Below are positions 1 to 8,261 of a DNA stretch of 32,190 bases, piece by piece; within the stretch, counting starts at the first letter, position 1; each line of letters opens with the position of its first letter. Position numbers and translations under genes: made by a program. A model generated the notes under the pieces. The model was not told where the DNA came from, made no database searches, and was given only the letters and a program-made list of their open reading frames with translations. The stretch is from positions 1 to 32,190 of the forward strand of contig JAHDFQ010000031.1 in assembly GCA_020628085.1 (NCBI GenBank). Direction: 5' to 3'. This stretch comes from Saprospiraceae bacterium. Lineage in GTDB: Bacteria; Bacteroidota; Bacteroidia; Chitinophagales; Saprospiraceae.

Positions 1-76
1 TTTTATGGATTTTAAGGATGGTTTTTCCTAAGATAGTTAAATAAATACGATAGTAAGTAGTAGGTCAGAAAAATTA

Positions 77-170
77 GTATAATAACCGCCTTCAAAACCT
101 CCAAAAAAGTCATAAAAACTTCCTGACTGTCAGTATTTTACAACTTCTTTTAAGGTTGGTGTTATTATAC
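77..170. repeat. Short inverted-repeat (MITE-like) element, copy A
   Basis: A 94-bp segment begins GTATAATAACCGCC and ends with GGTGTTATTATAC, so its outer 10 bases (GTATAATAAC) form a perfect terminal inverted repeat that continues imperfectly inward. A related segment lies at 31951-32061. Both share the left end GTATAATAAC(gc)CGCC and an internal GTCATAAAAA about 32-35 bases from the left end. No gene is inside. The shape fits a non-autonomous miniature transposable element or a REP-like palindrome; no clear target-site duplication is visible, so the mechanism is inferred. Confidence 0.5.
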
Positions 171-232
171 AAGTAATTTTATTCGACCGCTTATTACGCA
201 ACAAAAATCAAATCTGTTTATATATCAAGTCT

Positions 233-487
233 TTAAAACTTGAGCTTAGCACTAGCCTCAAGTTGTATATCAGGCTTTTTTACAATGCTAATACGTAATT
301 TATGGGTCATACTTTGAGTTGTTTTTGGTGATATATCTATTTCTCTGAAAATCTATTGATTACGTAAATTCAACCCCGTCATAGACAAATTATCCACGTT
401 TTGAGTGATTTCTTACTCTTGAAATACAGTTTTACTTAAATCATCGAAGTTTTTAGCACAAGAACGACATTTATACTTTTGACAATC
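233..487 (-). pseudogene. Decayed zinc-ribbon transposase fragment (IS1595/ISXO2-like)
   Basis: One minus-strand frame read from 487 down to 233 gives a recognisable transposase N-terminal segment: a zinc-ribbon half, YKCRSC (475-458), followed by KNFDDLSKTVF, then MTGLNLRNQ, then the helix-turn-helix-like stretch EIDISPKTTQSMTHKLR and KKPDIQLE. The frame is broken by stops at 413-415 (TAA) and 353-355 (TAG) and ends at 233-235. The DDE catalytic part expected after KPDIQLE is missing. The pattern matches transposases with an IS1595-type zinc ribbon and HTH, but the exact IS family is from memory. No intact start, terminal repeats or target duplication can be assigned. It is a fossil with no expected activity. 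Confidence 0.65.
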
Positions 488-637
488 AATCGTTAAAATA
501 TCGTAAAATCAATATACTACATAAACTATATTTGTGATTCGGGAATTATATAGTCAATTAAATTGTATATCTACTTGAATACAAAAGGATTGATGGTCGA
601 AAATCAATCATTTATTGATACCTAAAACAGAATTCAG
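488..637. other. Leader region upstream of the YkuK-like gene
   Basis: This A/T-rich stretch lies between the transposase fossil and the first intact gene. Apart from a -7-like box at 527-534, no coding frame, RNA gene or repeat is visible. Confidence 0.4.
527..534 (+). promoter_or_regulatory. Candidate -7 promoter element for the YkuK-like gene
   Basis: TATATTTG matches the Bacteroidota -7 consensus TAnnTTTG exactly. It lies about 104 bases before the ATG at 638. No TTG is found at the usual -33 distance, so this is a weak call based on one half of the promoter. Confidence 0.3.
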
Positions 638-1120
638 ATGTTAACATTAACGAATTGGCGAACATTCAATGGTGATAAAATTGACTTACCAATCAAGAAA
701 AAAGTTGAAGCAACCATTATTAAAGAAACTAAACTCGGACATAAATTAAAAGTATGTATTGGGACAGATTCACAGGTAAAAGGTAGTACGACTGAATTTG
801 CAACGGTCATTGTTTTCTTGAGGGAAAAACGAGGTGGATTTATGTATATTTCTAACTACAAATCTGAAAAGAAAATGAGTCTGAAAGAACGTATGATTCA
901 TGAAGTTGGAAAATCAGTTGAGATCGCCTATCATATTTGTGATTTGTTGGATAAATACAAGGTTGAATTAGAAGTTCATGCCGATATTAATACGGATCCA
1001 CATTTTAAATCCAATACTGCATTGAAAGAAGCCATGGGCTATATTTTGGGAATGGGCTTTGTATTTAAAGCTAAACCTAATGCTTTTGCGAGTTCGAGCT
1101 GTGCGGATAAAGTTGTATAA
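638..1120 (+). CDS. YkuK-family (DUF458) RNase H-like protein
   Basis: This 160-residue soluble protein matches the YkuK/DUF458 family, which is predicted to have an RNase H-like fold. Visible family features are the first strand motif IGTDSQ (Asp44), E89 in the central helix, HADIN (Asp116) and a terminal SSSCADKVV (Asp157). These acidic residues occupy the places where RNase H-fold enzymes bind metal. The length is normal for the family and the protein is complete, with no signal peptide or membrane segment. The biological substrate is not established; in Bacillus the family is linked only loosely to sporulation or nucleic acid metabolism. It is monocistronic: a fossil transposase lies upstream and a bidirectional terminator follows immediately. 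Confidence 0.8.
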   Translation: MLTLTNWRTFNGDKIDLPIKKKVEATIIKETKLGHKLKVCIGTDSQVKGSTTEFATVIVFLREKRGGFMYISNYKSEKKMSLKERMIHEVGKSVEIAYHICDLLDKYKVELEVHADINTDPHFKSNTALKEAMGYILGMGFVFKAKPNAFASSSCADKVV

Positions 1121-1160
1121 AAATGGGCTTTCGATTATTAGTCGAAAGCCTATTTTAGTT
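1119..1160. terminator. Bidirectional intrinsic terminator between convergent genes
   Basis: The arms at 1120-1134 and 1142-1156 pair over 15 bases with one G-U pair and a 7-base loop. A's precede the stem and T's follow it, so it can end both the YkuK-like gene (+) and the T9SS protein gene (-). Confidence 0.85.
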
Positions 1161-1163
1161 TAT

Positions 1164-2117
1164 TTACTGCTTAACAAAAGTCTCTCGCAGCGTATGCTCT
1201 TTTGTGTGTAGCAGTAGCGTGTACCACCCTGATCTTAATTCATCAATAGCAATCTGAGGCGTTGATCCGTATAATTCACCCGTTTTCACAGTCTGTCCAA
1301 GCGTATTTAATATTTGGTAGTTATCAATTTGGTATGCAGTCGGTATTTCTATATGCAACTTATTCATAACAGGATTTGGATATATTTTAATAGGAACATC
1401 CTCAATAATATTTTTAATGGAAGTTGGAAATTGATTGCATTCTTCGTCTGTGCCATGACAGTAATATAACAAACGAGCTGGCAAGTCAGGAAAATATAAG
1501 TTTATGGCATTGAATAAAAAAGTTGGTGATCCGATTCCTTCGATAATCACTTCTGTCTTAGAATGTGTATTGTTTTCAAGAACTCTTCTTTCGAATCCCC
1601 ATAAATCAGAAGTATATACAGCATCTATTGTAAAAGGATGGGAATCTGGGTATGGAACTACGCAGGTTTCTAATATATCACCAACCTGTAGATCAAAATC
1701 ATACAACAAAGTTTCTATACCTGCATTGCAGTTGAATGAAAAAATTTCTTGATTATTGGTATTTATGAAATAATAAACCTTTTTACTTTCTTCTTCTTCT
1801 CTTATCCAACCTATCAGTTTCTCCTCTTGAAAATTATATGGACCTGTTTCATACCAACCTGGCTCGGGATTTTGTTTGACGCCATCATAGTAAATCCTTT
1901 TGTATAATTTTTTATACATATTAGAATCAACAATTGTATCTCCTTTTATAACAAACCCATAAACTAAAGTCCTATTATCATAACTATCATAATATACCCA
2001 AGTTGCATTCTCTTTAACCATAGGTACATATTGATCATTTTGAGCTTGAATTTTGGATAATACAAATTGAGAGATAAGTATATAAATAAGGGTAATTAAA
2101 AGGTTGGACTTTTTCAT
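1164..2117 (-). CDS. Secreted protein with T9SS type A C-terminal sorting domain
   Basis: This 317-residue protein has an N-terminal signal peptide (lysines, then a hydrophobic run to about residue 25, ending KIQAQ). A middle region of about 200 residues has no family that I recognise. The last 80 residues form a typical T9SS sorting domain: IKIYPNPVMNKLHIEI, a central YQILNTLGQTVKTGEL, and a terminal GWYTLLLHTKEHTLRETFVKQ. It should therefore be exported by Sec, then carried across the outer membrane and released or anchored. The middle contains paired aromatic and charged residues (ATWVYYDSYD, LIGWIREEEESKKVYYF) typical of uncharacterised secreted Bacteroidota proteins. It converges on the YkuK-like gene and is divergent from the M16 unit. 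Confidence 0.75.
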   Translation of the reverse strand: MKKSNLLITLIYILISQFVLSKIQAQNDQYVPMVKENATWVYYDSYDNRTLVYGFVIKGDTIVDSNMYKKLYKRIYYDGVKQNPEPGWYETGPYNFQEEKLIGWIREEEESKKVYYFINTNNQEIFSFNCNAGIETLLYDFDLQVGDILETCVVPYPDSHPFTIDAVYTSDLWGFERRVLENNTHSKTEVIIEGIGSPTFLFNAINLYFPDLPARLLYYCHGTDEECNQFPTSIKNIIEDVPIKIYPNPVMNKLHIEIPTAYQIDNYQILNTLGQTVKTGELYGSTPQIAIDELRSGWYTLLLHTKEHTLRETFVKQ

Positions 2118-2399
2118 AAAGTGGTGTTTTTATTACAATTTTTTCATATTTAAATTCTTTCTTTAAGAAAGGTAAATGTTATTAAACTAGATACAACTAA
2201 TTAGCATCAAATTTAAGTATTGACAATATATGGATTTTTAGTAAATTATTTTTTAAATAAAAAGTTATTTTAGATTGATTTAATCTCCTTTCGTCTATAA
2301 TAAGCAATACTTTCATCGAATCCTTACCAAAATTTTGAACAGTTTTTCTCATTTTGTGTCTACGTATTAAAAATACTTTATCATTTTTAAAATCACTTT

Positions 2400-3722
2400 A
2401 TGAAAAAAATACTACTTACTAGTGTTCTTTGGTGTTTTGGGCTAATGCTCGTGCAAGCTCAGATGAATAAAATTGACTTTGTTGAGTATGATCTTGACAA
2501 TGGATTACATGTTATTTTACACCAAGATAATTCGACCCCAATTGTTGCCGTTTCCGTGATGTATCATGTAGGTTCAAAGAATGAAAATCCAGAACGTACA
2601 GGTTTTGCGCACTTTTTTGAACACCTTTTATTTGAAGGTTCTGAAAATATTGGACGTGGAGAATTTTTCAATTATGTACAAAAAAATGGTGGAACGCTAA
2701 ATGCCAACACCACAAACGATCGAACCTATTATTACGAAATTTTACCTTCCAACAAACTGAATTTAGGTCTGTGGTTGGAGTCTGAAAGAATGCTACATGC
2801 AACGGTCGATCAGGCAGGTGTGGAAACACAGCGAGAGGTTGTAAAAGAAGAACGTCGTTTGCGTGTTGAAAATCAACCTTACGGAACATTTACAGAAGAA
2901 GCCTTCAAAAGAGCATTTAAAAAGCACCCTTATCGTTGGCCAGTTATTGGTTCTATGGCACACCTAGACGCTGCTCAAGAGGAAGATTATAAGCAGTTTT
3001 ATAAAGATTTTTATGTTCCCAACAATGCTATTCTATCTATTGCAGGAGCGATTGATATTGAAGAAACCAAAATGTTGATTGATAAATATTTCAAAGATAT
3101 TCCAAGAGGAGGTGAAGTATTTCGACCCAATATCGTAGAGCCGCCTTTAGGTGGGGAAATCCGTGATACGATTTATGACAATGTCCAGTTACCTGGTGTT
3201 TTTCAAGCTTATCGGATGCCAGCACAAGGTACAGAAGATTTCTACGCAATGGATATGTTGGGTAAGTTATTGACCAGTGGAGGTTCTGCTCGTTTGAATA
3301 AGAAATTGGTAGAAGAAGATCAAAAAGCATTATTCATTTTTAATTTCCCGTTTTCGTCTGAAGACCCAGGTTTATCATTCGTGATTGGATTGGCAAACAT
3401 GGGCGTTGCTCCAGATGATCTGGAAATGGCGATTGACGCAGAAATTCAAAAAATTCAAACCGAATTAATTACTGAAAACGAATATCAGAAATTGAGAAAC
3501 CAAATTGAAAGTGAATTTATTCAATCCAATTCTGGTGTTGCGGGAATTGCTGAAAGTTTGGCCAACTATCGGATGTATTTTGGTGACACCAATCTCATTA
3601 ATACAGAGATTGATCGTTATTTAGATGTTACGAAAGAAGACATTATGAATGTGGCAAAAAAATATTTCGTTCCAGATAACAGAGTGGTATTGTATTATTT
3701 ACCAAAACAGGAACAACCTTAA
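2400..3722 (+). CDS. M16 family zinc metallopeptidase (catalytic partner)
   Basis: This 440-residue periplasmic insulinase/processing-peptidase-type protease has a signal peptide (residues 1-21, ending VQAQ). The inverted zinc motif HFFEH (His71, Glu74 as general base, His75) is intact, and the third zinc ligand is expected in EVVKEERR (Glu150 or Glu151). The C-terminal M16_C half carries the usual YxxFYxPNNA segment near residues 200-212. Its length corresponds to one two-domain M16 subunit. It lies 72 bases before a second M16 gene that lacks the zinc motif. Such active/inactive pairs usually assemble into a heterodimer that degrades peptides, so co-transcription and partnership are likely. 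Confidence 0.9.
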   Translation: MKKILLTSVLWCFGLMLVQAQMNKIDFVEYDLDNGLHVILHQDNSTPIVAVSVMYHVGSKNENPERTGFAHFFEHLLFEGSENIGRGEFFNYVQKNGGTLNANTTNDRTYYYEILPSNKLNLGLWLESERMLHATVDQAGVETQREVVKEERRLRVENQPYGTFTEEAFKRAFKKHPYRWPVIGSMAHLDAAQEEDYKQFYKDFYVPNNAILSIAGAIDIEETKMLIDKYFKDIPRGGEVFRPNIVEPPLGGEIRDTIYDNVQLPGVFQAYRMPAQGTEDFYAMDMLGKLLTSGGSARLNKKLVEEDQKALFIFNFPFSSEDPGLSFVIGLANMGVAPDDLEMAIDAEIQKIQTELITENEYQKLRNQIESEFIQSNSGVAGIAESLANYRMYFGDTNLINTEIDRYLDVTKEDIMNVAKKYFVPDNRVVLYYLPKQEQP

Positions 3723-3794
3723 ATCGAGATCAATTTAACTATTTAATTTCTTGAATTAATCCCGTTTTAAACAAATAGATAAATAAAATAAACA

Positions 3795-5939
3795 ATGAAA
3801 AAATTAATATATCTATCCATTGTCCTAGCAACCATGTTGTGGCAATGTACGCCAAAAGCATCTGACAAAGCCACTGCGGAGGCTTTAGATAAAGCTGAAA
3901 AAATTATAGAACAGAATGATTTCCGTTCTGCTCCTCCAACACCTGGGCCTGCTCCCAAAATTGAATTGGGTAAATATGAGTCGTTTACGATGGATAACGG
4001 ATTACAGGTTATCGTGGTAGAAAATCATAAAATCCCTAAAGTATCCTATCAATTGTCATTCGATATGCCTATTATGTCGGAAGGCAAATCAGCAGGGATG
4101 CGTGATATGACGGGTGAGTTACTTCGTTCGGGTACAACGGAAAAATCTAAAGCTGAAATTGATGAAATGGTCGATTTTATGGGAGCTCGCTTGAATGCAT
4201 CTGCTACAGGGATGTTTGCTTCTTCTTTGAAAAAACATTCTGAAAAATTATTGGATTTAATGGCTGAGGTATTATTCAAACCTTCGTTTCCTGAATCAGA
4301 GTTTGAAAAAATAAAAAAACAAACTCTATCTGGTTTAGCCTCGCAGAAAGAAGATCCAGATGCTATTTCTTCTAATGTTTCTTCGGTTTTAGTCTATGGT
4401 AAAGATCACCCGTATGGTGAAATCGTTACAGAAGAAACCATTGAAAACATTACATTGGAAGAATGTAAACAATATTATAAAAACTATTTCCAACCCAACA
4501 TGGCATACTTAGTGGTGGTTGGTGATGTTACACCAGATGAAGCAAAATCTATGGTTAAAGAGCGTTTCTCCGACTGGAAATCAAATGGTAAAGTCAAAAA
4601 AGAGACATTCAAAAAACCAACTGCTCCATCTGAACCAAATATGGTTTTTGTCAACAAATCAGGTGCTGTACAATCAGTTATTAATGTGACCTATCCTGTA
4701 GATATGAAGCCAGGTGCTCCTGATGCAATCAAAGCTAGCTTGATGAATAGCATGTATGGTGGTTTTTTTGGTTCGTATTTGAATCAAAATCTTCGTGAAG
4801 ATAAGGCTTACACTTACGGGGCACGTTCGAGCTTACGCCCTGATAAAGAAATCGGAAAATTTGCTGCTGGCGCGAGTGTGCGGAATGAAGTGACCGACAG
4901 TGCTTTAGTGCAGTTATTCTTAGAAATGGATAATATTCGTAATAAAGAATTAACCGATGAGAATTTAAGTTTAGTTAAAAATGTATTGTCTGGAAATTTT
5001 GCTCGTTCTTTAGAAAAACCTCAAACAATTGCACGTTTTGCATTGAATACAGCTAAATATGATTTACCAGCAGATTATTATGAGACGTATTTGGAAAAAG
5101 TAGATGCCGTTACCAAGCAAGATATTATGGACATGGCGAAAAAATATATTCGTCCTGAAAATGCGCACATTGTTGTTGTTGGAAGCAAGGATGATGTAGC
5201 GGATAAACTAACACAATTTGCACCCGACGGAGTAGTTCATTTTTATGATAATTATGGAAATGAAATCAAGATGGACGATATCGAAATTCCTGACGGAATG
5301 ACGGCTCAAAAAGTGATTGACGACTATATCAATGCTATTGGTGGAAAAGATAAGTTAATGGCAGTCAATGATATGACAGTTATCATGGGTGCAGAAATGC
5401 AAGGCATGCAACTGAGTGTCAAAAACGTACAAAAAGCTCCTAACAAATACATGAATGAAACGTCTGTTTCAGGTATGGGTGTAATGCAAAAGCAAGTGTT
5501 TGATGGTGCTAAAGGTGCAACTACCCAAATGGGTGCAACTACTGCAATGGGAGAAGATGAATTGGCTGCTGCCAAAGAACAAGCTCCTATGTTTAAGGAA
5601 TTGAACTATGCTGATAATTATACTATGGAATTAACGGGTATTGAAGCCGTAGAAGGTAAAAATGCCTATAAAGTTACACTAATAGACAAAAATGGTGATA
5701 AAAAGACAGAGTTCTATGATATGCAAACCAGTCTAAAATTGCGGTCTATTGAAACGGCGGAACAAGGGGGTGTCAAAATGACTCAAACCTCTGATTTTAT
5801 GGATTATAAAGCTGTAGATGGCGTGATGGTGCCTCACGTGGTTTCTATTAGTGGCGTTGCTCCAGTTCCTTTAAAAATGACAGTACAAGACGTAAAAATC
5901 AATGCTGGCGTTGACGATGCCATGTTTAAAGTCGATTAA
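3795..5939 (+). CDS. M16 family peptidase-like protein, zinc motif lost, with C-terminal LolA-like domain
   Basis: This 714-residue protein has an N-terminal hydrophobic segment followed by Cys18 (MLWQC), suggesting an outer-membrane lipoprotein, although the -1 Gln is atypical. Residues about 60-490 form an M16 fold (FTMDNGLQVIVVENHKIPKV; later the YLVVVGDV and AYTYGARSS segments). At the place of the HxxEH motif it reads GMRDMTGELLRSGT (101-114), so the zinc ligands and catalytic Glu are absent. It is therefore probably the non-catalytic half that contributes the substrate-binding R/Y motif. Residues about 505-714 form an extra beta-rich domain resembling LolA-type or lipoprotein-sorting domains, beginning AQKVIDDYINAIGGKDKL. 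It follows the active M16 gene and ends at a strong terminator. Confidence 0.85.
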   Translation: MKKLIYLSIVLATMLWQCTPKASDKATAEALDKAEKIIEQNDFRSAPPTPGPAPKIELGKYESFTMDNGLQVIVVENHKIPKVSYQLSFDMPIMSEGKSAGMRDMTGELLRSGTTEKSKAEIDEMVDFMGARLNASATGMFASSLKKHSEKLLDLMAEVLFKPSFPESEFEKIKKQTLSGLASQKEDPDAISSNVSSVLVYGKDHPYGEIVTEETIENITLEECKQYYKNYFQPNMAYLVVVGDVTPDEAKSMVKERFSDWKSNGKVKKETFKKPTAPSEPNMVFVNKSGAVQSVINVTYPVDMKPGAPDAIKASLMNSMYGGFFGSYLNQNLREDKAYTYGARSSLRPDKEIGKFAAGASVRNEVTDSALVQLFLEMDNIRNKELTDENLSLVKNVLSGNFARSLEKPQTIARFALNTAKYDLPADYYETYLEKVDAVTKQDIMDMAKKYIRPENAHIVVVGSKDDVADKLTQFAPDGVVHFYDNYGNEIKMDDIEIPDGMTAQKVIDDYINAIGGKDKLMAVNDMTVIMGAEMQGMQLSVKNVQKAPNKYMNETSVSGMGVMQKQVFDGAKGATTQMGATTAMGEDELAAAKEQAPMFKELNYADNYTMELTGIEAVEGKNAYKVTLIDKNGDKKTEFYDMQTSLKLRSIETAEQGGVKMTQTSDFMDYKAVDGVMVPHVVSISGVAPVPLKMTVQDVKINAGVDDAMFKVD

Positions 5940-5960
5940 AATTTACTCGTATTTTTATAA

Positions 5961-6003
5961 AAAAATAGTCGCACAGCAAAGATTGTTGTGCGACTATTTT
6001 TGT
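5961..6003 (+). terminator. Intrinsic terminator of the M16 operon
   Basis: The arms at 5961-5979 and 5983-6001 form a 19-bp stem (one G-U pair) with a 3-base loop and a T-run at the 3' end. It lies 21 bases after the stop codon of the second M16 gene. Confidence 0.9.
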
Positions 6004-6341
6004 TAAGTACTCGACGATTAGAGCTAAACGCAGTAGCCTTTCATAGCAGCTATTACTGTTTTATCTATTATCCGCTGCTGGCTTCATTTTTTCAAATACT
6101 TTGACCCTTTCTAATTGGTTCAGTTCTACTTTCCTATTTCTGATTAAGATTTTAAAATATGGACACTTGCCATTTATATATAAGTCTTTTTCATTATTTC
6201 CTTTTCTGAATTTTATAATTTCTAACTGGTTGAGTATTTTGAGCTTTTACTTTTTCAGTTCATTGTCTTTGCTAAAGCAAACAATCTCATGCTCATACAG
6301 TATATCTTCCTCAGCCTCCTTCCCAAAGGGACGTTTCATAT
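6001..6341 (-). pseudogene. Possible decayed minus-strand reading frame
   Basis: Starting at an ATG at 6341, preceded by AAAGGAAATAT, one minus-strand frame reads MKRPFGKEAEEDILYEHE, meets a TAA after 30 codons, then stays open through KDLYINGKCPYFKILIRNRK and LERVKVFEKMKPAADNR. It reaches a second stop at 6061-6063 and continues as NSNSCYERLLRLALIVEYLT. Such a Lys/Glu-rich composition over about 110 codons with only two stops is unusual for intergenic DNA in an A/T-rich genome. I do not recognise the family. It may be a degraded small gene, a remnant of a mobile element, or chance. The plus-strand frame across the same DNA is Phe/Ser/Leu-rich and looks like its shadow. Confidence 0.3.
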
Positions 6342-6402
6342 ATTTCCTTTAATATTTCACTATTGAGTTAACTCTATAAACAGCTAATATATTTTCTTTT
6401 TT

Positions 6403-6410
6403 TACCTTTG
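6403..6410 (+). promoter_or_regulatory. -7 promoter element for the MutS-like gene
   Basis: TACCTTTG is a perfect match to TAnnTTTG and lies 6 bases before the ATG at 6417. Transcription would start at or next to that ATG, giving a leaderless or nearly leaderless mRNA. The TTG at 6408, the first possible start in the frame, is the end of this box and so is unlikely to be the real start. Confidence 0.55.
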
Positions 6411-6416
6411 CAGACT

Positions 6417-8204
6417 ATGGATTTAAAGAATATGTATACAGAAAGGCGGGATCGTTTCAGGAAAAAGGCTATGGCTCTAGAATCACGCTACAATCGGTTT
6501 AGTTTGATCCGTTTGGTGCTTTTTTTTGGAATTGGAGCCTTGTTTTTTTTGCTCTGGTCGTTGGTGTCACCCGCAGCAGCTTTTTTGAGTCTAGTTGTTT
6601 GTTTATTTGCTTTTGCAAAATTTGTTTTTTGGCATCAACGTATCCAAAAAGAACAACATCATTATGAGCATTTGACTACTATCAATGAGCAAGAAATTTC
6701 ATTTCTGAATGGAGATTATTCCATGTTTGGTGACGGATCAGAGTTTGTTGATCCACAACATCCATATACGGTTGATTTAGATATTTTTGGTGCATATTCT
6801 TTTTTTCAATATACCAATCGAACATCTACGGCTATTGGGAAACGTTGTTTGGCTAATTATTTACAAATAGGGGAACAAGAGGAAGAAATATTAGCTCGGC
6901 AAGCAGCTATTTTAGAATTAAAAGAAAAACTAGATTGGCGACAAGATTTTCAAGCGAAAGGTATGGCTACCGATGATTCGTATGCTCACATTTTAGCATT
7001 GCAAGAATGGCTGTCGCAACCGCCTGTGATTTTGGGTAATAAAATGTACACTTCGGCTTTGTACTGGGTGCCACCTTTAGCTGTAATCGGTGTAGTACTT
7101 TCATTCTTATTTCCTTGGCAGATCATTATTCCGTTTTTAGCACCTGCGGGTTATTTTCTCAAAAAAACAGTCGAAGCAATTAATAAAATCACACATCAAA
7201 CGGGAAGTGCTGAAAAGATCATAGCCTACTACGGAGAACTGATTGAACATATTGAAGAAGCTATTTTTGAGTCACCAAAATTAAAAATACTCCAGCAACA
7301 ACTGGTTAAAAATGGAAGTTCGGCTTCTAGTCAAACCAAGCGTCTCTCATATTTAATTGCACAATTAAATTTACGAAATAATATGTTTGCGATCTTTCTA
7401 AATATCTTAACGATTTGGGATTTACAGTGGACATATCGTTTGGAAAAGTGGAAAGAAGCACATCAAACGCTTTTACTCAATTGGTTTAATGCGTTAGAAG
7501 AAATTGAAGCCTTGATAAGTTTGTCTACCTCTACTTATAATAATCCCGAATGGAATATGCCGAAAATTTCCAACGAAAACATAATTATTGGAACAGCGGT
7601 TGGTCATCCATTAATTGAATCCAACAAACGTATTACGAATGATTTTTCTATTCCAACCAAAGGGCATATTAAGCTGGTCACGGGTTCAAATATGGCAGGA
7701 AAAAGTACGCTATTGAGAACGGTGAGTCTAAATATTGTGCTCGCCAATTGTGGTGCTGCTGTTTGCGCACAATCTTTTCAAACACCGCTTTTACAAGTAT
7801 ATACAAGTATGCGAACGCAGGATGCACTACACGAAAGCACCTCGTCATTTTATGCTGAACTCAAGCGTTTAAAGATTATTATTGAAGCAGTAGAAGCGCA
7901 AGAAAACATCTTTTTTGTGATGGACGAAATACTAAAAGGTACGAACTCCAATGATCGACACACCGGTTCAAAAGCACTTATTAAACAACTTATCAAGAGT
8001 AAAGGATCGGGTATTATTGCCACCCATGATTTAGAATTGGGTGCGTTGGAAGCTAGTTATGGCGGAGCAATTGAAAACTGGTGTATGGAAGTCGAAGTGA
8101 ATGAAGGGGAATTGGTTTTTGATTACAAACTGAAAAAAGGGGTCAGCCAAAGTTTTAATGCGACGCAGCTTATGAAAAATATGGGGATTCGGATAACGGA
8201 GTAA
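6417..8204 (+). CDS. Membrane-anchored MutS-like ATPase
   Basis: This 595-residue protein carries the MutS family ATPase domain at its C-terminus: Walker A GSNMAGKSTLL at about residues 423-434, and Walker B VMDEILKGTNSNDRH around residue 503, followed by the MutS ATHDLELG segment. Unlike MutS1 it lacks the mismatch-recognition domain. Instead it has two N-terminal membrane segments (about residues 30-70) and a second hydrophobic pair near 215-250. This architecture is common in Bacteroidota and annotated only as a MutS-related protein; a role in classical mismatch repair is unlikely. I chose the ATG at 6417 because the upstream TTG at 6408 sits inside the -7 box. It is monocistronic, with a strong terminator after it. 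Confidence 0.85.
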   Translation: MDLKNMYTERRDRFRKKAMALESRYNRFSLIRLVLFFGIGALFFLLWSLVSPAAAFLSLVVCLFAFAKFVFWHQRIQKEQHHYEHLTTINEQEISFLNGDYSMFGDGSEFVDPQHPYTVDLDIFGAYSFFQYTNRTSTAIGKRCLANYLQIGEQEEEILARQAAILELKEKLDWRQDFQAKGMATDDSYAHILALQEWLSQPPVILGNKMYTSALYWVPPLAVIGVVLSFLFPWQIIIPFLAPAGYFLKKTVEAINKITHQTGSAEKIIAYYGELIEHIEEAIFESPKLKILQQQLVKNGSSASSQTKRLSYLIAQLNLRNNMFAIFLNILTIWDLQWTYRLEKWKEAHQTLLLNWFNALEEIEALISLSTSTYNNPEWNMPKISNENIIIGTAVGHPLIESNKRITNDFSIPTKGHIKLVTGSNMAGKSTLLRTVSLNIVLANCGAAVCAQSFQTPLLQVYTSMRTQDALHESTSSFYAELKRLKIIIEAVEAQENIFFVMDEILKGTNSNDRHTGSKALIKQLIKSKGSGIIATHDLELGALEASYGGAIENWCMEVEVNEGELVFDYKLKKGVSQSFNATQLMKNMGIRITE

Positions 8205-8205
8205 A

Positions 8206-8261
8206 AATATGTTGAATGTGCGCACGTGTTTGAGTGTTCACGTACGCACATTCAACATATT
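8206..8261. terminator. Bidirectional terminator between the MutS-like gene and the modular surface protein gene
   Basis: A 23-base arm at 8206-8228 pairs with 8239-8261 (one mismatch, 10-base loop). It fills almost the whole gap between the two convergent genes, and its last bases overlap the stop codon of the minus-strand gene. Confidence 0.8.

Noticed and set aside
77-637. A complete insertion sequence formed by the transposase fossil and the GTATAATAAC ends
   Set aside because: Both inverted ends of copy A lie on the same side of the fossil (77-170), and no matching end is found beyond 487, so the two cannot be shown to be one element.
6101-6352. Plus-strand 83-codon frame rich in Phe, Ser and Leu
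   Set aside because: It is the mirror of the Lys/Glu-rich minus-strand frame and has no recognisable domain; treated as a shadow.
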